From contig CANRPD010000002.1 of assembly GCA_947632385.1 (NCBI GenBank), positions 30,803 to 94,802 on the forward strand: DNA of 64,000 nt, read 5' to 3'. The notes under the pieces are model-generated. The model made no database searches. It was not told the origin of the DNA and worked only from the letters and a program-made list of their open reading frames with translations. Both the position numbers and the translations under genes were made by a program. This document shows, in pieces, positions 7,267 through 16,506 of this stretch. The stretch's first letter is position 1; each line of letters opens with the position of its first letter. The stretch comes from an uncultured Clostridia bacterium. GTDB taxonomy: Bacteria; Bacillota; Clostridia; Oscillospirales; Acutalibacteraceae.

Positions 7267-7295
7267 ATCATACCCGCTTTCCGGCCTGGGGTCAA
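7267..7295 (-). promoter_or_regulatory. Sigma-A promoter for the rhamnose operon
   Basis: Minus strand: TTGACC, 17-bp spacer, TATGAT, about 35 bases before rhaB. No regulator gene is adjacent. A G+C-rich hairpin (about 7313-7348) separates this promoter from the divergent aminopeptidase promoter. Confidence 0.65.
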
Positions 7296-7361
7296 GAGCC
7301 CCGGCAAAAAAAGCCCCCCGTACCGGCGGGAAAACGGCGGGCCGGGGGGAGAGGGAAGAGG

Positions 7362-7390
7362 TTTACAAGGGAGGAAAAATGTGGTACAAT
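7362..7390 (+). promoter_or_regulatory. Sigma-A promoter for the M29 aminopeptidase
   Basis: Plus strand: TTTACA, 17-bp spacer, TACAAT, about 33 bases before the start codon. Confidence 0.7.
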
Positions 7391-7423
7391 GCGGACAAAA
7401 CCAAACCGACAGGAGGAACGATC

Positions 7424-8635
7424 ATGGATCTGGAAAAAATGAAGCGGAAGTACGCCTATACCCTGGCGCGGGTGGGCCTGAACGTGCAGAAGGGGCAGAC
7501 CGTGCTGGTGGAGGCCGCCATCGAGGGGTGGGAGTTCACCAGCCTCTTTGCCGAGGAGTGCTACAAGCTGGGGGCCGGGAACGTGGTGGTCCACTATCTG
7601 GACCTGCCCAACATGAAGGTGGCCGCCCAGTACCGCCCGGACGAGGACGTGCGCCGGGTGGAGGACTGGGAGGTGGCCATGCACCAGCCCTATCTGGACC
7701 AGGGGGCGTGCTACGTCCGGCTGGAGGGCGTGAACCCCAAGCTGATGGAGGACCTGAGCGAGAAGAACTCCAACGCCATTTTTGCCCATGTGGACGCGGT
7801 GCGGAACATCATGCGCAAGGCCAGCCGGGAAAAGCACTGCCAGTGGCTCATCGCCATGGTGCCCACGGTGCAGTGGGCGGAGTACATCCTGGAGGGGAAG
7901 ACCGGACAGGAGGCTCTGGACGAGCTGTGGCAGATCCTGTTCAAGCTCTGCTACATCACCGAGGACAATGACGTGGTGGCCGCCTGGGAGGAGAAGGGCA
8001 AGCGCAACGCCGTGAAGGGCAACGCCGTGGACGCCCTGAAGCTGACGAAGCTGCACTATACCGCCTCCAATGGCACGGACCTCACCGTGGGGCTGACGCC
8101 CTGGTCCCGGTTCGGCCACGGGGACCGGCCCCTGCCCAAGGACTTCGTGCGGTTCCACGCCAACATCCCCAGCGAGGAGATCTGTACCACCCCCAACAAG
8201 TTCGAGACCAACGGCGTGGTGTACGCCTCCCGGCCGCTGGTGCTGGGAGGAAAGAAGATCGAGCACTTCGGGTTCCGCTTTGAAAACGGCAAGGTGGTGG
8301 AGGTGCTGGCCGACGAGGGCAAGGAGATGCTGGAGGCGCTGATCGCCACGGACGAGAACGCGGGGTATCTGGGCGAAGCCGCCCTGGTGGAGTACCATTC
8401 CCCCATCAGCATGAGCGGGCTGGTGTACTACACCACCCTCATCGACGAGAACGCCAGCTGCCACCTGGCCCTAGGCCGGGGCCTGGGCGCCGGGCCCAAA
8501 GGGACGGAGCACCTGTTCAACGACTCCACCATTCACGTGGATTTCATGATCGGCACCCCGGACATGCACATCGTGGGCACCACGGAGGACGGCCGGGAGG
8601 TGGATATCTTCCGGGACGGCGATTTCGCCATTTGA
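7424..8635 (+). CDS. Aminopeptidase, M29 family (AmpS/PepS type)
   Basis: Encodes 403 residues, typical for M29 (about 400-415). These are cytoplasmic, two-metal exo-aminopeptidases that release N-terminal residues from peptides. The family N-terminus (YAYTLARVGLNVQKGQTVLV) is clear. The metal-binding second half includes FHANIPSEEICTTPNKFETN, SGLVYYTTLIDENASCHLAL, STIHVDFMIGT and DGREVDIFRDGDF, carrying the conserved Glu, His and Asp ligands. The ATG at 7424 follows AGGAGG at 6 bases and lies downstream of a good promoter. The in-frame upstream extension is not used. A hairpin follows the gene. Confidence 0.9.
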   Translation: MDLEKMKRKYAYTLARVGLNVQKGQTVLVEAAIEGWEFTSLFAEECYKLGAGNVVVHYLDLPNMKVAAQYRPDEDVRRVEDWEVAMHQPYLDQGACYVRLEGVNPKLMEDLSEKNSNAIFAHVDAVRNIMRKASREKHCQWLIAMVPTVQWAEYILEGKTGQEALDELWQILFKLCYITEDNDVVAAWEEKGKRNAVKGNAVDALKLTKLHYTASNGTDLTVGLTPWSRFGHGDRPLPKDFVRFHANIPSEEICTTPNKFETNGVVYASRPLVLGGKKIEHFGFRFENGKVVEVLADEGKEMLEALIATDENAGYLGEAALVEYHSPISMSGLVYYTTLIDENASCHLALGRGLGAGPKGTEHLFNDSTIHVDFMIGTPDMHIVGTTEDGREVDIFRDGDFAI

Positions 8636-8649
8636 GCTGAGACGCGGAC

Positions 8650-8674
8650 AAGAGGCCCCCGCGGGGGGCCTCTT
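8650..8674. terminator. G+C-rich hairpin after the aminopeptidase gene
   Basis: An 11-bp stem (AAGAGGCCCCC/GGGGGCCTCTT) with a 3-base loop lies 15 bases past the aminopeptidase stop. It has no clear T-run, so intrinsic termination is only probable. Confidence 0.5.
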
Positions 8675-8699
8675 AGCTGTCCGGACCGAAGGAGGGCCA

Positions 8700-9305
8700 A
8701 TGGGAAACTGTGACTGGGGACAGGCGGGGGAGGCCGAGCGGCTGTATCACGACCGGGAGTGGGGCGTGCCCATCCACGACGACCGGCGGATGTTCGAGGC
8801 GCTGTCTCTCGACTGCCTGCAGTGCGGGCTGAGCTGGAGCCTGATGCTGAAAAAGCGGGCGATCTTTCGCCGGTGCTTTGCGGAGTTCGACTACGACCAG
8901 GTGGCGGCGTTCACCGACGAGCAGGTGCAGCGGATCCTGGAGACGCCGGGGATGCTGCGCTCGGAGCGGAAGGTGCGGGCCATCGTGGCCAATGCGGCGT
9001 GCTTTCGGCAGGTGCGGGCGCAGTTCGGCAGCTTTTGCGCCTATCTGTGGGGGTTCACCGACGGGAAGACCGTGGTGTATGAGGGACACCCCCAGGGGCG
9101 GGTGCCCGTGCGCAACGGGCTTTCGGAGCGGATCAGCCGGGACCTGAAAAAGCGGGGGTTCCGGTTCGTGGGGCCGGTGATGGTCTACGGGTTTTTGCAG
9201 GGCTGCGGGGTCATCAACGACCACGGGGCGGACTGCCCCTGCTTTGCGCGGATCAACGGGGCGTTCCCCACGGTGGAGCTCGAACCGGAGGGGGAGGTCT
9301 TTTGA
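8700..9305 (+). CDS. tag: DNA-3-methyladenine glycosylase I
   Basis: Encodes 201 residues. Tag excises 3-methyladenine from alkylated DNA as the first step of base excision repair. Cys4, His17, His175 and Cys179 stand exactly where the E. coli Tag zinc ligands are. The segments RLYHDREWGVP, GLSWSLMLKKR and RFVGPVMVYGFLQG are family signatures. The start codon is preceded by GGAGGG. It follows the aminopeptidase hairpin and precedes the S9 peptidases; no functional link to them is obvious. Confidence 0.95.
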   Translation: MGNCDWGQAGEAERLYHDREWGVPIHDDRRMFEALSLDCLQCGLSWSLMLKKRAIFRRCFAEFDYDQVAAFTDEQVQRILETPGMLRSERKVRAIVANAACFRQVRAQFGSFCAYLWGFTDGKTVVYEGHPQGRVPVRNGLSERISRDLKKRGFRFVGPVMVYGFLQGCGVINDHGADCPCFARINGAFPTVELEPEGEVF

Positions 9306-9367
9306 CCGGGCGCCGGGGCGGACCGGGGCCCTTTTGGAGCCAAGGAACAAAACAAGGAGGAACGACC

Positions 9368-11353
9368 ATGAAGAAGATCGAGATCGGGCAGTTTCTGGAC
9401 TTTCAGTACGTCAGCGCGCCGGCCTTTTCCCCCGACGGGCGGTATGCGGCCTTTGTGGTGCAGCGGGCGGACCTGGAGGAGAACCGGTATCGGGGGGACG
9501 TGTACCTGCTGGAGGTGGAGAGCCGGGCCGTGCGGCAGCTGACGGCCGGGGGCGACGCCCGGGGATCCGTCTGGACCAAAGAGGGGACGATCCTGTTCTC
9601 CGCCCTGCGGGACCCCAAGCTCAAGCAGAAGGCCGAGGACGGGGAAGAGCTGAGCTGCTGGTATGAGATCGCCCCGGAAGGGGGCGAGGCCCGGCTGGCC
9701 TTTACCCTGCCGGTGCGTGCCGGGAAGCTGGAGCCGGTGGACGCGGACCGGTTCGTGGTGACGGCGTCCTTTGACAACAACCGGCCGGACCTCTCCGCCT
9801 GCAGCGAGGAGGAGCGGAAGACCGCCCTGGAACGGCTGAAAAAGCCGCCCTATGAGGTGCTGGAGGAGGCGCCGTTCTGGGCAAACGGCGGCGGGTTCAC
9901 CTCCGGCAAGCGGACCCGGCTGTACCTGTACACCCGCTCCACCGGGGAGCTCAAGCCCATCACGGATCCGTGGTTCGACGCCGGGGGGACCTCCCTGTGG
10001 GGGGACCGGCTGCTGTACCGGGGCGTGGAGTGGCACGGCGTGCGGGATCCCCAGCGGTATGGAGGGCTGTACCTGTACGATCTGGGGAGCGGGGAGACCC
10101 GCTGCGTGCTGGAGCCGGGGACCATCCGCACGGGGAGCTTTGTGATGTGGGCGGAGAACAGCGCCCTGGTGGCCGCCACGGACGGGGCCCTCTGCGGGCC
10201 CAGCCAGTACCCGGACTTCTACACCCTGGACCTGGAGACCGGCAAGCTGCAGCTGCTGCGGCGGTATGAGGCCAGCATCGGCGGCGGGTCGGTGGGCTCG
10301 GACGCCCGGCTGGGCGGCGGGACCGGCAGCAAGTGGGTGGACGGAGCGTTTTATTTCATCACCACCGTGGGAGACAGCGCGGTGCTGCGGAAGCTGGACC
10401 GGGCGGGAAGCCTTTCGGAGGACCTGACACCGGCGGGCTCCTGCGACAGCTTTGACGTGTGGGGCGACCGGGTGCTGGTGTGCGGGATGTACGGAGACCG
10501 GCTGGCGGAGCTGTACCTGGACGGCCAGCAGGTGACCCACTTCAACGACGCATGGACCGCCGAGCACAGCGTCTCCACGCCGGAGTACCACTGCTTCACC
10601 GCCTCCGACGGGTTTGAGATCCACGGCTGGGCCCTGAAGCCCGCGGACTATGAGCCCGGCAAGCGGTACCCCGCCATTTTGCACATCCACGGCGGGCCCC
10701 GGACGGTGTTCGGCAGCGTGTACCACCACGAGATGCAGGTCTGGGCCAACGCGGGGTATTTCGTGCTGTTCTGCAACCCCCGGGGCAGCGACGGCCGGGG
10801 CAACGCCTTTGGGGACATCAACGGGAAGTACGGGACGGTGGAGTACCAGAACCTGATGGAGTTCACCGACGAGATGCTGCGCAGGTACCCGGAGATCGAC
10901 CCCGGGAAGCTGGGCGTCACCGGGGGCAGCTACGGCGGCTTTATGACCAACTGGATCATCGGGCACACGGACCGGTTCGCGGCGGCGGCCTCCCAGCGGT
11001 CCATCGCCAACTGGATCGCCTTTGAGCACACCTCGGACATCGGGATCTCCTTTACGCCCAACAACATCGACGCCCGCACCCGGGAGGACGTGGACCGGCT
11101 GTGGGCCCATTCCCCGCTGAAATTCGCGGACCGGTGCAAGACGCCCACCCTGTTCATCCACTCCGACCGGGACTACCGGTGCTGGATGGTGGAGGGGCTG
11201 TCCATGTTCACCGCGCTGAAGATGCACGGGTGCGAGGCACGGCTGTGCCTCTTCAAGGACGAGACCCACGAGCTGTCCCGTTCCGGGAAGCCGCAGAACC
11301 GGATCCGGCGCATGGAGGAGATCCTGGGCTGGATGGACAAACATCTCAAGTGA
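9368..11353 (+). CDS. S9 family peptidase (acylaminoacyl-peptidase/prolyl oligopeptidase type), first of a tandem pair
   Basis: Encodes 661 residues. An N-terminal beta-propeller (about residues 1-400, with repeated FSPDGR-like and LYLYT strands) is followed by an alpha/beta-hydrolase domain. The catalytic serine is in GGSYGGF (Ser521). Asp602 lies in SDRDYRC and His634 in ETHELS. Such enzymes cleave short peptides or N-blocked amino acids, with the propeller excluding folded proteins. No signal peptide is seen, so it is probably cytoplasmic. The ATG at 9368 follows AAGGAGGAACG. The gene is 12 bases from its paralogue and is probably co-transcribed with it. Confidence 0.92.
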   Translation: MKKIEIGQFLDFQYVSAPAFSPDGRYAAFVVQRADLEENRYRGDVYLLEVESRAVRQLTAGGDARGSVWTKEGTILFSALRDPKLKQKAEDGEELSCWYEIAPEGGEARLAFTLPVRAGKLEPVDADRFVVTASFDNNRPDLSACSEEERKTALERLKKPPYEVLEEAPFWANGGGFTSGKRTRLYLYTRSTGELKPITDPWFDAGGTSLWGDRLLYRGVEWHGVRDPQRYGGLYLYDLGSGETRCVLEPGTIRTGSFVMWAENSALVAATDGALCGPSQYPDFYTLDLETGKLQLLRRYEASIGGGSVGSDARLGGGTGSKWVDGAFYFITTVGDSAVLRKLDRAGSLSEDLTPAGSCDSFDVWGDRVLVCGMYGDRLAELYLDGQQVTHFNDAWTAEHSVSTPEYHCFTASDGFEIHGWALKPADYEPGKRYPAILHIHGGPRTVFGSVYHHEMQVWANAGYFVLFCNPRGSDGRGNAFGDINGKYGTVEYQNLMEFTDEMLRRYPEIDPGKLGVTGGSYGGFMTNWIIGHTDRFAAAASQRSIANWIAFEHTSDIGISFTPNNIDARTREDVDRLWAHSPLKFADRCKTPTLFIHSDRDYRCWMVEGLSMFTALKMHGCEARLCLFKDETHELSRSGKPQNRIRRMEEILGWMDKHLK

Positions 11354-11365
11354 GGAGGGCGGAAC

Positions 11366-13321
11366 ATGGAAAAGGTAGTCTATAACGACCTGTATCGGTT
11401 CGATTTTCTTTCCAGCGTGGTCTATGCCCCCGACGGCGCCCACGCGGTCTTTGTGAAGGGGAACGCCTCGGAGGAAAAGAACGGGTATACCTCGGAGCTG
11501 TGGCTGCTGGACACGGCCACCGGCGCGGTGCGCAGGCTGACAAGCGGCGGCGACGAGCGGGAGCCCTTCTGGCTGGACGAGCGGACGGTGGCGTTCTCCA
11601 CCGGACGGGGGAAAAAGCCGGGGAAGCCCGCCTCGGTGTGGTACCGGATCGCCATCGACGGCGGCGAGGCGGAACCCTATCTGGAGATCGGAGAGCGGGT
11701 GTCGGGGCTCAAGCCCTTGGGGGACGGGAAGTATGTGGCCGTGGCCTCCCGGCCCGTGCACGGCAAGCCCGAGGAGCAGCCCAACCAGGCCCTGGAGGGG
11801 CGGGATCTGGCCGTTTTTGACGAGATCCCCTTCTGGTTCAACGGGCAGGGGGTGCGCAACAAGCAGCGCCGGGTGCTGGTGCTGTACGACGAGAGCACCG
11901 GGGAGCTGCAGGCGCTGTCCCCGGCCACGATGAACGCGGGCGGGTTCCAGCTTTCCCCCGATCACCGGTGGATCGCCTATTCCGGGGCGGAATATGAGGA
12001 CGTGCTGCCCCGGGAGAGCGGGCTGTATCTCTATGAGCTGGCCACCGGCCAGACCCGCACGGTGGTGGAGCCCGGGAAAATGGGCACGGGCGGCCCGTAC
12101 TTTTTGGGGAACGATCTGCTGTTCTTTACCGGCACCACCTTTGAGTTCTCCGGCCGCAACCCCAATTATTACCTCTACGACCTGAACACCGGCGAGACGA
12201 AGGAGCTGCCCTTCCCGGACGCGTCCCCGTCGGGCTCGGTGGGGACGGACTGCACCCTGGGCGGCGGCAACAGCCGGAAGTTCGCGGACGGGCAGCTGTA
12301 CCTGCTGCGGTCGGTGTGGGGGAACGTACACCTGATGAAAATGGACCTGGAAGGGACCTTCACCACCGTCTGCGACACGCCGGGGACCATCCTCTGCTTC
12401 GACCTCTGGCAGGACAAGGTGCTGATGGCCGCCATGCGCGGGGTGGGGCTCAACGAGCTGTGGGAGCTGGACCTCACCACGGGGGCGGAAAAGCAGCTGA
12501 CCCACTTCAACACGGCGTACATGGAGAGCCACAGCGTCATCCAGCCGGAGTTTTTCACCTTCCTCAACCGGGCGGGCATCGAGCTGGAGGGCTATGTGCT
12601 GAAGCCCCTGGGCTATGAGCCCGGAAAAAAGTATCCCGGGATCCTGGAGATGCACGGAGGCCCCAAAGGGACCTTTGGGGGGATCTTCCACCACGAGATG
12701 CAGTGCCTGGCCAACCAGGGGTACTTCGTGTTCTTCACCAACCCCCGGGGCAGCGACGGCCGGGGCGAAGCCTTTGCCGACATCACCGGGAAGCTGGGGA
12801 CCATCGACTATGAGGACTTTATGGACTTTACCGACGAGGTGCTGCGGCGGTACCCGGACATCGACGACCGGCGGGTGGGGATCTGCGGCGGCAGCTACGG
12901 CGGCTTTATGTGCAACTGGATGATCGGCCACACCCACCGGTTCGCCGCAGCCGCCTCCCAGCGGTCCATCTCCAACTATCTGACCAAGGCCCTGTGCACC
13001 GACAACGGCTTTTCCCACAACATGGCGCAGCTGGGCACGGACCCGTGGCACGATTTCGACACGGTGTGGGACCACTCGCCGCTGAAATATGCCCCCAATG
13101 CCACGACGCCCACGTTGTTTATCCAGTCGGACGAGGACTACCGCTGCTGGATGGGCGACGCTCTGCAGATGTTCACCGCCCTGAAGATGAACGGGGTGGA
13201 CGCCCGGGTGGCGCTGTTCCACGGGGAAAATCACGAGCTGTCCCGGTCCGGGAAGCCGAAGAACCGGATCTACCGGCTCCAGGAGATCGGGGACTGGTTT
13301 GCCAAGTATTTACAGAACTGA
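11366..13321 (+). CDS. S9 family peptidase, second of the tandem pair
   Basis: Encodes 651 residues with the same architecture as the preceding gene: an N-terminal propeller, then a hydrolase domain. The catalytic triad is Ser510 (CGGSYGGF), Asp591 (SDEDYRC) and His623 (NHELSRSG). The two proteins align throughout, including GGPKGTFG versus GGPRTVFG and NPRGSDGRG in both, so they arose by duplication. They differ enough in the propeller to suggest different peptide preferences, which is inference. The gap of 12 bases holds GAGGAGGG, giving a strong ribosome binding site. Confidence 0.92.
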   Translation: MEKVVYNDLYRFDFLSSVVYAPDGAHAVFVKGNASEEKNGYTSELWLLDTATGAVRRLTSGGDEREPFWLDERTVAFSTGRGKKPGKPASVWYRIAIDGGEAEPYLEIGERVSGLKPLGDGKYVAVASRPVHGKPEEQPNQALEGRDLAVFDEIPFWFNGQGVRNKQRRVLVLYDESTGELQALSPATMNAGGFQLSPDHRWIAYSGAEYEDVLPRESGLYLYELATGQTRTVVEPGKMGTGGPYFLGNDLLFFTGTTFEFSGRNPNYYLYDLNTGETKELPFPDASPSGSVGTDCTLGGGNSRKFADGQLYLLRSVWGNVHLMKMDLEGTFTTVCDTPGTILCFDLWQDKVLMAAMRGVGLNELWELDLTTGAEKQLTHFNTAYMESHSVIQPEFFTFLNRAGIELEGYVLKPLGYEPGKKYPGILEMHGGPKGTFGGIFHHEMQCLANQGYFVFFTNPRGSDGRGEAFADITGKLGTIDYEDFMDFTDEVLRRYPDIDDRRVGICGGSYGGFMCNWMIGHTHRFAAAASQRSISNYLTKALCTDNGFSHNMAQLGTDPWHDFDTVWDHSPLKYAPNATTPTLFIQSDEDYRCWMGDALQMFTALKMNGVDARVALFHGENHELSRSGKPKNRIYRLQEIGDWFAKYLQN

Positions 13322-13342
13322 CCGGATGAAAGGAAGTCCGTT

Positions 13343-14761
13343 ATGACGTTTAGCAGCCTGGAGTTTTTGCTGTTTTTTCTGCCTGCGCTGTTTTTGTGCT
13401 ATTTCTGCGTGCCCCGGCGGTTCTTGCCGGTGCGCAATCTCGTGCTGCTGGCGTTCAGCCTGTTTTTCTACGCCTGCGGCGGCACGGCGTTCCTGCCCGT
13501 CCTGCTGAGCTCTATCGCGGTGAACTATGTCTGCGGGCTGCTGGCCGCACCGGAGCGCTCTCTCGCGGTACGGCGCCTGGGCCTGTGGGGCTCGGGGGTC
13601 TTTGGGATCGGGATGCTGGCGGTGTTCAAGTACACCGGCTTTCTGGTGCGGAACCTCAACGCGCTGGGGGCCGGACTGCCGGTGCCGGAGATCGTTTTGC
13701 CCATCGGGATCTCCTTTTTCACCTTCCAGGGGCTGAGCTATGTCATCGATGTGTACCGGGGAGAAGCCCAGTGCCAGCGCAACCCCTTCTACGTGGCGCT
13801 GTACGTGGCCCTGTTCCCCCAGCTGGTGGCCGGACCCATCGTGCGGTATACCACGGTGGAGGGAGAGCTTGCCCAGCGGGGGGGGGGGGACACCCTATCC
13901 GACTTCTCCCAAGGGACGGTGCGGTTTTTGTTCGGCCTGGGAAAGAAGATGCTGCTGGCCAACGCGATGGGGGAGATCGCCGACGCCGTGTTTGCCCAGT
14001 CCCCCGGGACGATGGCGGCCTCTCTGGCCTGGCTGGGGGCGGCGGCCTATACCTTCCAGATCTACTTTGACTTCTCCGCCTACTCCGATATGGCCATCGG
14101 CCTGGGGCGGATGTTTGGGTTCCATTTTCTGGAAAATTTCCAGTATCCCTACATCGCCCAGTCGGTCACCGAATTCTGGCGCAGGTGGCACATCTCTCTG
14201 TCCACCTGGTTTCGGGACTATGTGTACATCCCCCTGGGTGGGAGCCGGTGCTCCACGGGCAGGAATCTGCTCAATCTGGGGGCGGTGTGGCTGCTGACCG
14301 GCCTGTGGCACGGGGCAGAATGGACCTTTGTGCTGTGGGGCGGGTGGTTTTTCCTGCTGCTGGCCGGGGAACGGCTGCTGTGGGGCAAGGGGCTGGCCCG
14401 CCTGCCGAGGATCCTCCGCCACGGGTATACGCTGCTGGCGGTGGTGGTGAGCTGGGTGCTGTTCCGCTCGCCGGACGCCGCCTTTGCTGGGTCCTATCTG
14501 GGGGCGATGGCGGGCCTGGGTGGACGAGCAGCCGACGGGCAGACGGTCTATTTCCTGCTGGAATACGGGCCGGAGTGGATCGCCTGCGCAGCCGCTGCCC
14601 TGCCGGTCAAGCGCTGGCTGGAGGACCGGCTGCCGGAGACCGGACCGGCGGGGGGACTGCGCCTGTGGGGGCCGCGGCTGGCCGCCCTGGTCCTGCTGGC
14701 GCTGTCCTATCTGAAGCTGGCCACCGGCAGCTTCAACCCGTTCATCTACTTTCAGTTTTGA
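13343..14761 (+). CDS. MBOAT family membrane O-acyltransferase (AlgI/DltB-like)
   Basis: Encodes 472 residues with about ten hydrophobic segments. MBOAT enzymes of this group pass acyl groups across the membrane for O-acylation of a cell-surface polymer. The family signature FWRRWHISLSTWFRDYVYIP is present (His283), and the catalytic histidine motif LTGLWHG gives His323. The opening FSSLEFLLFFLPALFLCYF is typical of AlgI-like proteins. The following gene encodes a DHHW/SGNH protein 14 bases downstream, the usual partner that completes acyl transfer outside the membrane. The acceptor polymer cannot be told from sequence. Confidence 0.9.
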   Translation: MTFSSLEFLLFFLPALFLCYFCVPRRFLPVRNLVLLAFSLFFYACGGTAFLPVLLSSIAVNYVCGLLAAPERSLAVRRLGLWGSGVFGIGMLAVFKYTGFLVRNLNALGAGLPVPEIVLPIGISFFTFQGLSYVIDVYRGEAQCQRNPFYVALYVALFPQLVAGPIVRYTTVEGELAQRGGGDTLSDFSQGTVRFLFGLGKKMLLANAMGEIADAVFAQSPGTMAASLAWLGAAAYTFQIYFDFSAYSDMAIGLGRMFGFHFLENFQYPYIAQSVTEFWRRWHISLSTWFRDYVYIPLGGSRCSTGRNLLNLGAVWLLTGLWHGAEWTFVLWGGWFFLLLAGERLLWGKGLARLPRILRHGYTLLAVVVSWVLFRSPDAAFAGSYLGAMAGLGGRAADGQTVYFLLEYGPEWIACAAAALPVKRWLEDRLPETGPAGGLRLWGPRLAALVLLALSYLKLATGSFNPFIYFQF

Positions 14762-14775
14762 GGAGGGACGCACCG

Positions 14776-15981
14776 ATGAAACGAATGGCGGATCTCATCC
14801 TGTCCATCTGCTTTGTGGGGTTCATGGCGGCGGCGCTGACCGCCACCCTGGCCCGCCCGCCGGAGACGGCCTCCTATTGGGAGAACCGCAGGCTGGCTGC
14901 GCTGCCGGAGCCCTCCGCGGAGACGGTGGGGGACGGGCAGTATTTTGCCCAGCTGGAGACCTATCTGGCGGACCACGCGGCGGGGAGGACCACTTTGCTG
15001 CGGATCCAGACGGGGATGGACCTGGCCCTGCACCGCCCAGTGGTCAACGACGTGGTCCCCACGGAGAACAGCCTGCTGCCGTTTTTGCCGGCCGATACCC
15101 AGGAGCCCCCTGCTCAGGTGGAGGTGTGGGCCAACGCGATGGCAGACAACCTCCAGCGCATCCATGAGACCGTGACGGGATACGGAGGCTATTTCTGCTA
15201 TGTGGGCGTGCCGCCCCAGGCTGATGCCCGCTGGGAGGAATACCCCTGGTATCTCAATGACCGGCAGGCGTATATCCGGGCGGTGGTGGCTGCCCTTTCG
15301 GAAGCGATGGCCCAGCGGGGCGTGCCGTATCTGGATGTACGCGCGGCCCTGGGGCTGGGATCGTCGGCAGACTGGTTCGCTTCCCGCGTGGACAACCACT
15401 ACACGATGGAGGGCGCTTACCAAACCTATCGGGTGATCCTGGAAAAGACGGCGGCGGAGAGCGGGCTGTCCTTTCCCATTCTAGGGAAGGAGGACTTGAC
15501 GGAACAGACGCTGCCCAACCCGTATCTGGGCTCCCGGGAGCGGAAGCTGCTGGATCTGGCCCAGCGGGACGAATCGCTGTCCATCCTGCTGCCCAGAGAG
15601 GAAGTGCCCTTTACCCGGACGGACAGCGGGGCGGTTTCCCCGCCGACGGTCTATGACCTGCCGGATTCGGAAGAGGCAGTGGTGACCTATGGCCTGTATA
15701 TGGGCGGAGACCGGGCGCACACCGTCATCGACACGGGCCGGGAGGAGCTGCCCACCCTGTTGATCTATGGGGACAGCTTTACCAACCCGGTGGAGTGCCT
15801 GGCGTACCTCAGCTTTGACGAAATGCACGCCCTGGATCTGAGACACTACCGGGACAGCAGTCTGGAGGACTATATCCGGGAGCTGCAGCCGGAGGTGGTG
15901 ATCTGTATTCGGGATTACGATGCGCTGCTCTCCATCCCCGACAACGGGGGCGGAAGCAGCCCTGATGGCGGTGCTCAGTGA
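14776..15981 (+). CDS. DHHW family (AlgJ/AlgX-like SGNH) protein, probable O-acetylation partner
   Basis: Encodes 401 residues. One N-terminal hydrophobic segment (residues about 4-27) anchors or exports it. The SGNH-type nucleophile block appears late as LLIYGDSFTNP, and DNHYTMEGAY supplies the Asp-His block; DHHW proteins share this order with AlgJ/AlgX. I infer extracytoplasmic acetyl transfer to a surface polysaccharide together with the upstream MBOAT protein. I took the ATG at 14776, with AGGAGGGACG before it; the longer frame overlaps the MBOAT gene and is not real coding. A short hairpin follows. Confidence 0.85.
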   Translation: MKRMADLILSICFVGFMAAALTATLARPPETASYWENRRLAALPEPSAETVGDGQYFAQLETYLADHAAGRTTLLRIQTGMDLALHRPVVNDVVPTENSLLPFLPADTQEPPAQVEVWANAMADNLQRIHETVTGYGGYFCYVGVPPQADARWEEYPWYLNDRQAYIRAVVAALSEAMAQRGVPYLDVRAALGLGSSADWFASRVDNHYTMEGAYQTYRVILEKTAAESGLSFPILGKEDLTEQTLPNPYLGSRERKLLDLAQRDESLSILLPREEVPFTRTDSGAVSPPTVYDLPDSEEAVVTYGLYMGGDRAHTVIDTGREELPTLLIYGDSFTNPVECLAYLSFDEMHALDLRHYRDSSLEDYIRELQPEVVICIRDYDALLSIPDNGGGSSPDGGAQ

Positions 15982-15990
15982 CGGAGGAGC

Positions 15991-16009
15991 AGCCCGCTGA
16001 AGGGCTTTT
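15991..16009 (+). terminator. Weak intrinsic terminator after the O-acylation pair
   Basis: A 5-bp stem (AGCCC/GGGCT) with a 6-base loop is followed by TTT, ten bases after the DHHW gene stop. Confidence 0.4.
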
Positions 16010-16054
16010 GACCAGGAGCGCAGGAGCGTCTTTGAAAAAGAGCTTGCGGTTCGG

Positions 16055-16093
16055 AAAAAAAGAAAAACGCCATGCTTTTTTCAAGCACAGCGT
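16055..16093 (-). terminator. Intrinsic terminator of the tRNA-Asp/tRNA-Thr unit
   Basis: On the minus strand an 11-bp imperfect stem (ACGCTGTGCTT/AAGCATGGCGT) is followed by TTTTTCTTTTTTT, just past tRNA-Thr. Confidence 0.75.
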
Positions 16094-16100
16094 CTTCTGG

Positions 16101-16173
<73 letters not shown>

Positions 16174-16174
16174 A

Positions 16175-16251
16175 TGGCGACCCGGAACGGGCTCGAACCG
16201 TCGACCTCTAGCGTGACAGGCTAGCGTTCTAACCAACTGAACTACCGGGCC
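16175..16251 (-). tRNA. tRNA-Asp (GTC)
   Basis: A full cloverleaf on the minus strand. Acceptor GGCCCGG pairs with CCGGGTC (one G-U). The anticodon stem is CTAGC/GCTAG with loop CTGTCAC, giving anticodon GTC. The T-loop is TTCGAGC. The CCA end is encoded and is included in the coordinates. It is the first gene of the tRNA-Asp/tRNA-Thr unit. Confidence 0.96.
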
Positions 16252-16282
16252 ATGCGCCCGCTTTCTTCGGGCGACGGTTGCT

Positions 16283-16311
16283 ATTATACATCACGTTCTC
16301 CGGGAAGTCAA
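16283..16311 (-). promoter_or_regulatory. Sigma-A promoter for the tRNA-Asp/tRNA-Thr unit
   Basis: Minus strand: TTGACT, 17-bp spacer, TATAAT, about 30 bases before tRNA-Asp. Confidence 0.85.
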
Positions 16312-16376
16312 GAGGTTCTTTGCCTATTTTCCGATTTTTTTCTATGGATATTTCTTTTTCTCAGGATAAAAACTGC

Positions 16377-16405
16377 TTGACAGATTCGCCTCGCAGTGCT
16401 AAACT
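16377..16405 (+). promoter_or_regulatory. Sigma-A promoter for tRNA-Trp
   Basis: Plus strand: TTGACA, 17-bp spacer, TAAACT, about 16 bases before the tRNA. Confidence 0.8.
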
Positions 16406-16421
16406 ATACCTCGTTGGATTT

Positions 16422-16497
16422 AGGGGTATAGCTCAGTTGGTAGAGCAGCGGTCTCCAAAACCGCGTGCCGAGGGTTCGAGTCCTTCTGCCCCTGCCA
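16422..16497 (+). tRNA. tRNA-Trp (CCA)
   Basis: A full cloverleaf. Acceptor AGGGGTA pairs with TGCCCCT. The anticodon stem GCGGT/ACCGC has loop CTCCAAA, giving anticodon CCA. The T-loop is TTCGAGT, the discriminator is G and the CCA end is encoded. A strong terminator follows ten bases later. Its last 21 bases (19 of 21 the same) reappear at the ends of the two direct repeats that bracket the methyltransferase cassette downstream. Confidence 0.96.
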
Positions 16498-16506
16498 AAC
16501 AGGAAG

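Noticed and set aside
7313-7348. G+C-rich hairpin between the divergent rhaB and aminopeptidase promoters as a riboswitch or operator
   Set aside because: It lies upstream of both -35 boxes, outside both transcripts, and shows no known riboswitch layout.
9185-13234. A 1349-codon open frame on the minus strand opposite the two S9 peptidases
   Set aside because: It is the antisense shadow of two well-defined peptidase genes with catalytic triads; its translation is low-complexity His/Gly/Pro/Val-rich, typical of antisense frames in G+C-rich genes. The same applies to 35570-39742 and 58196-61876 on the minus strand.
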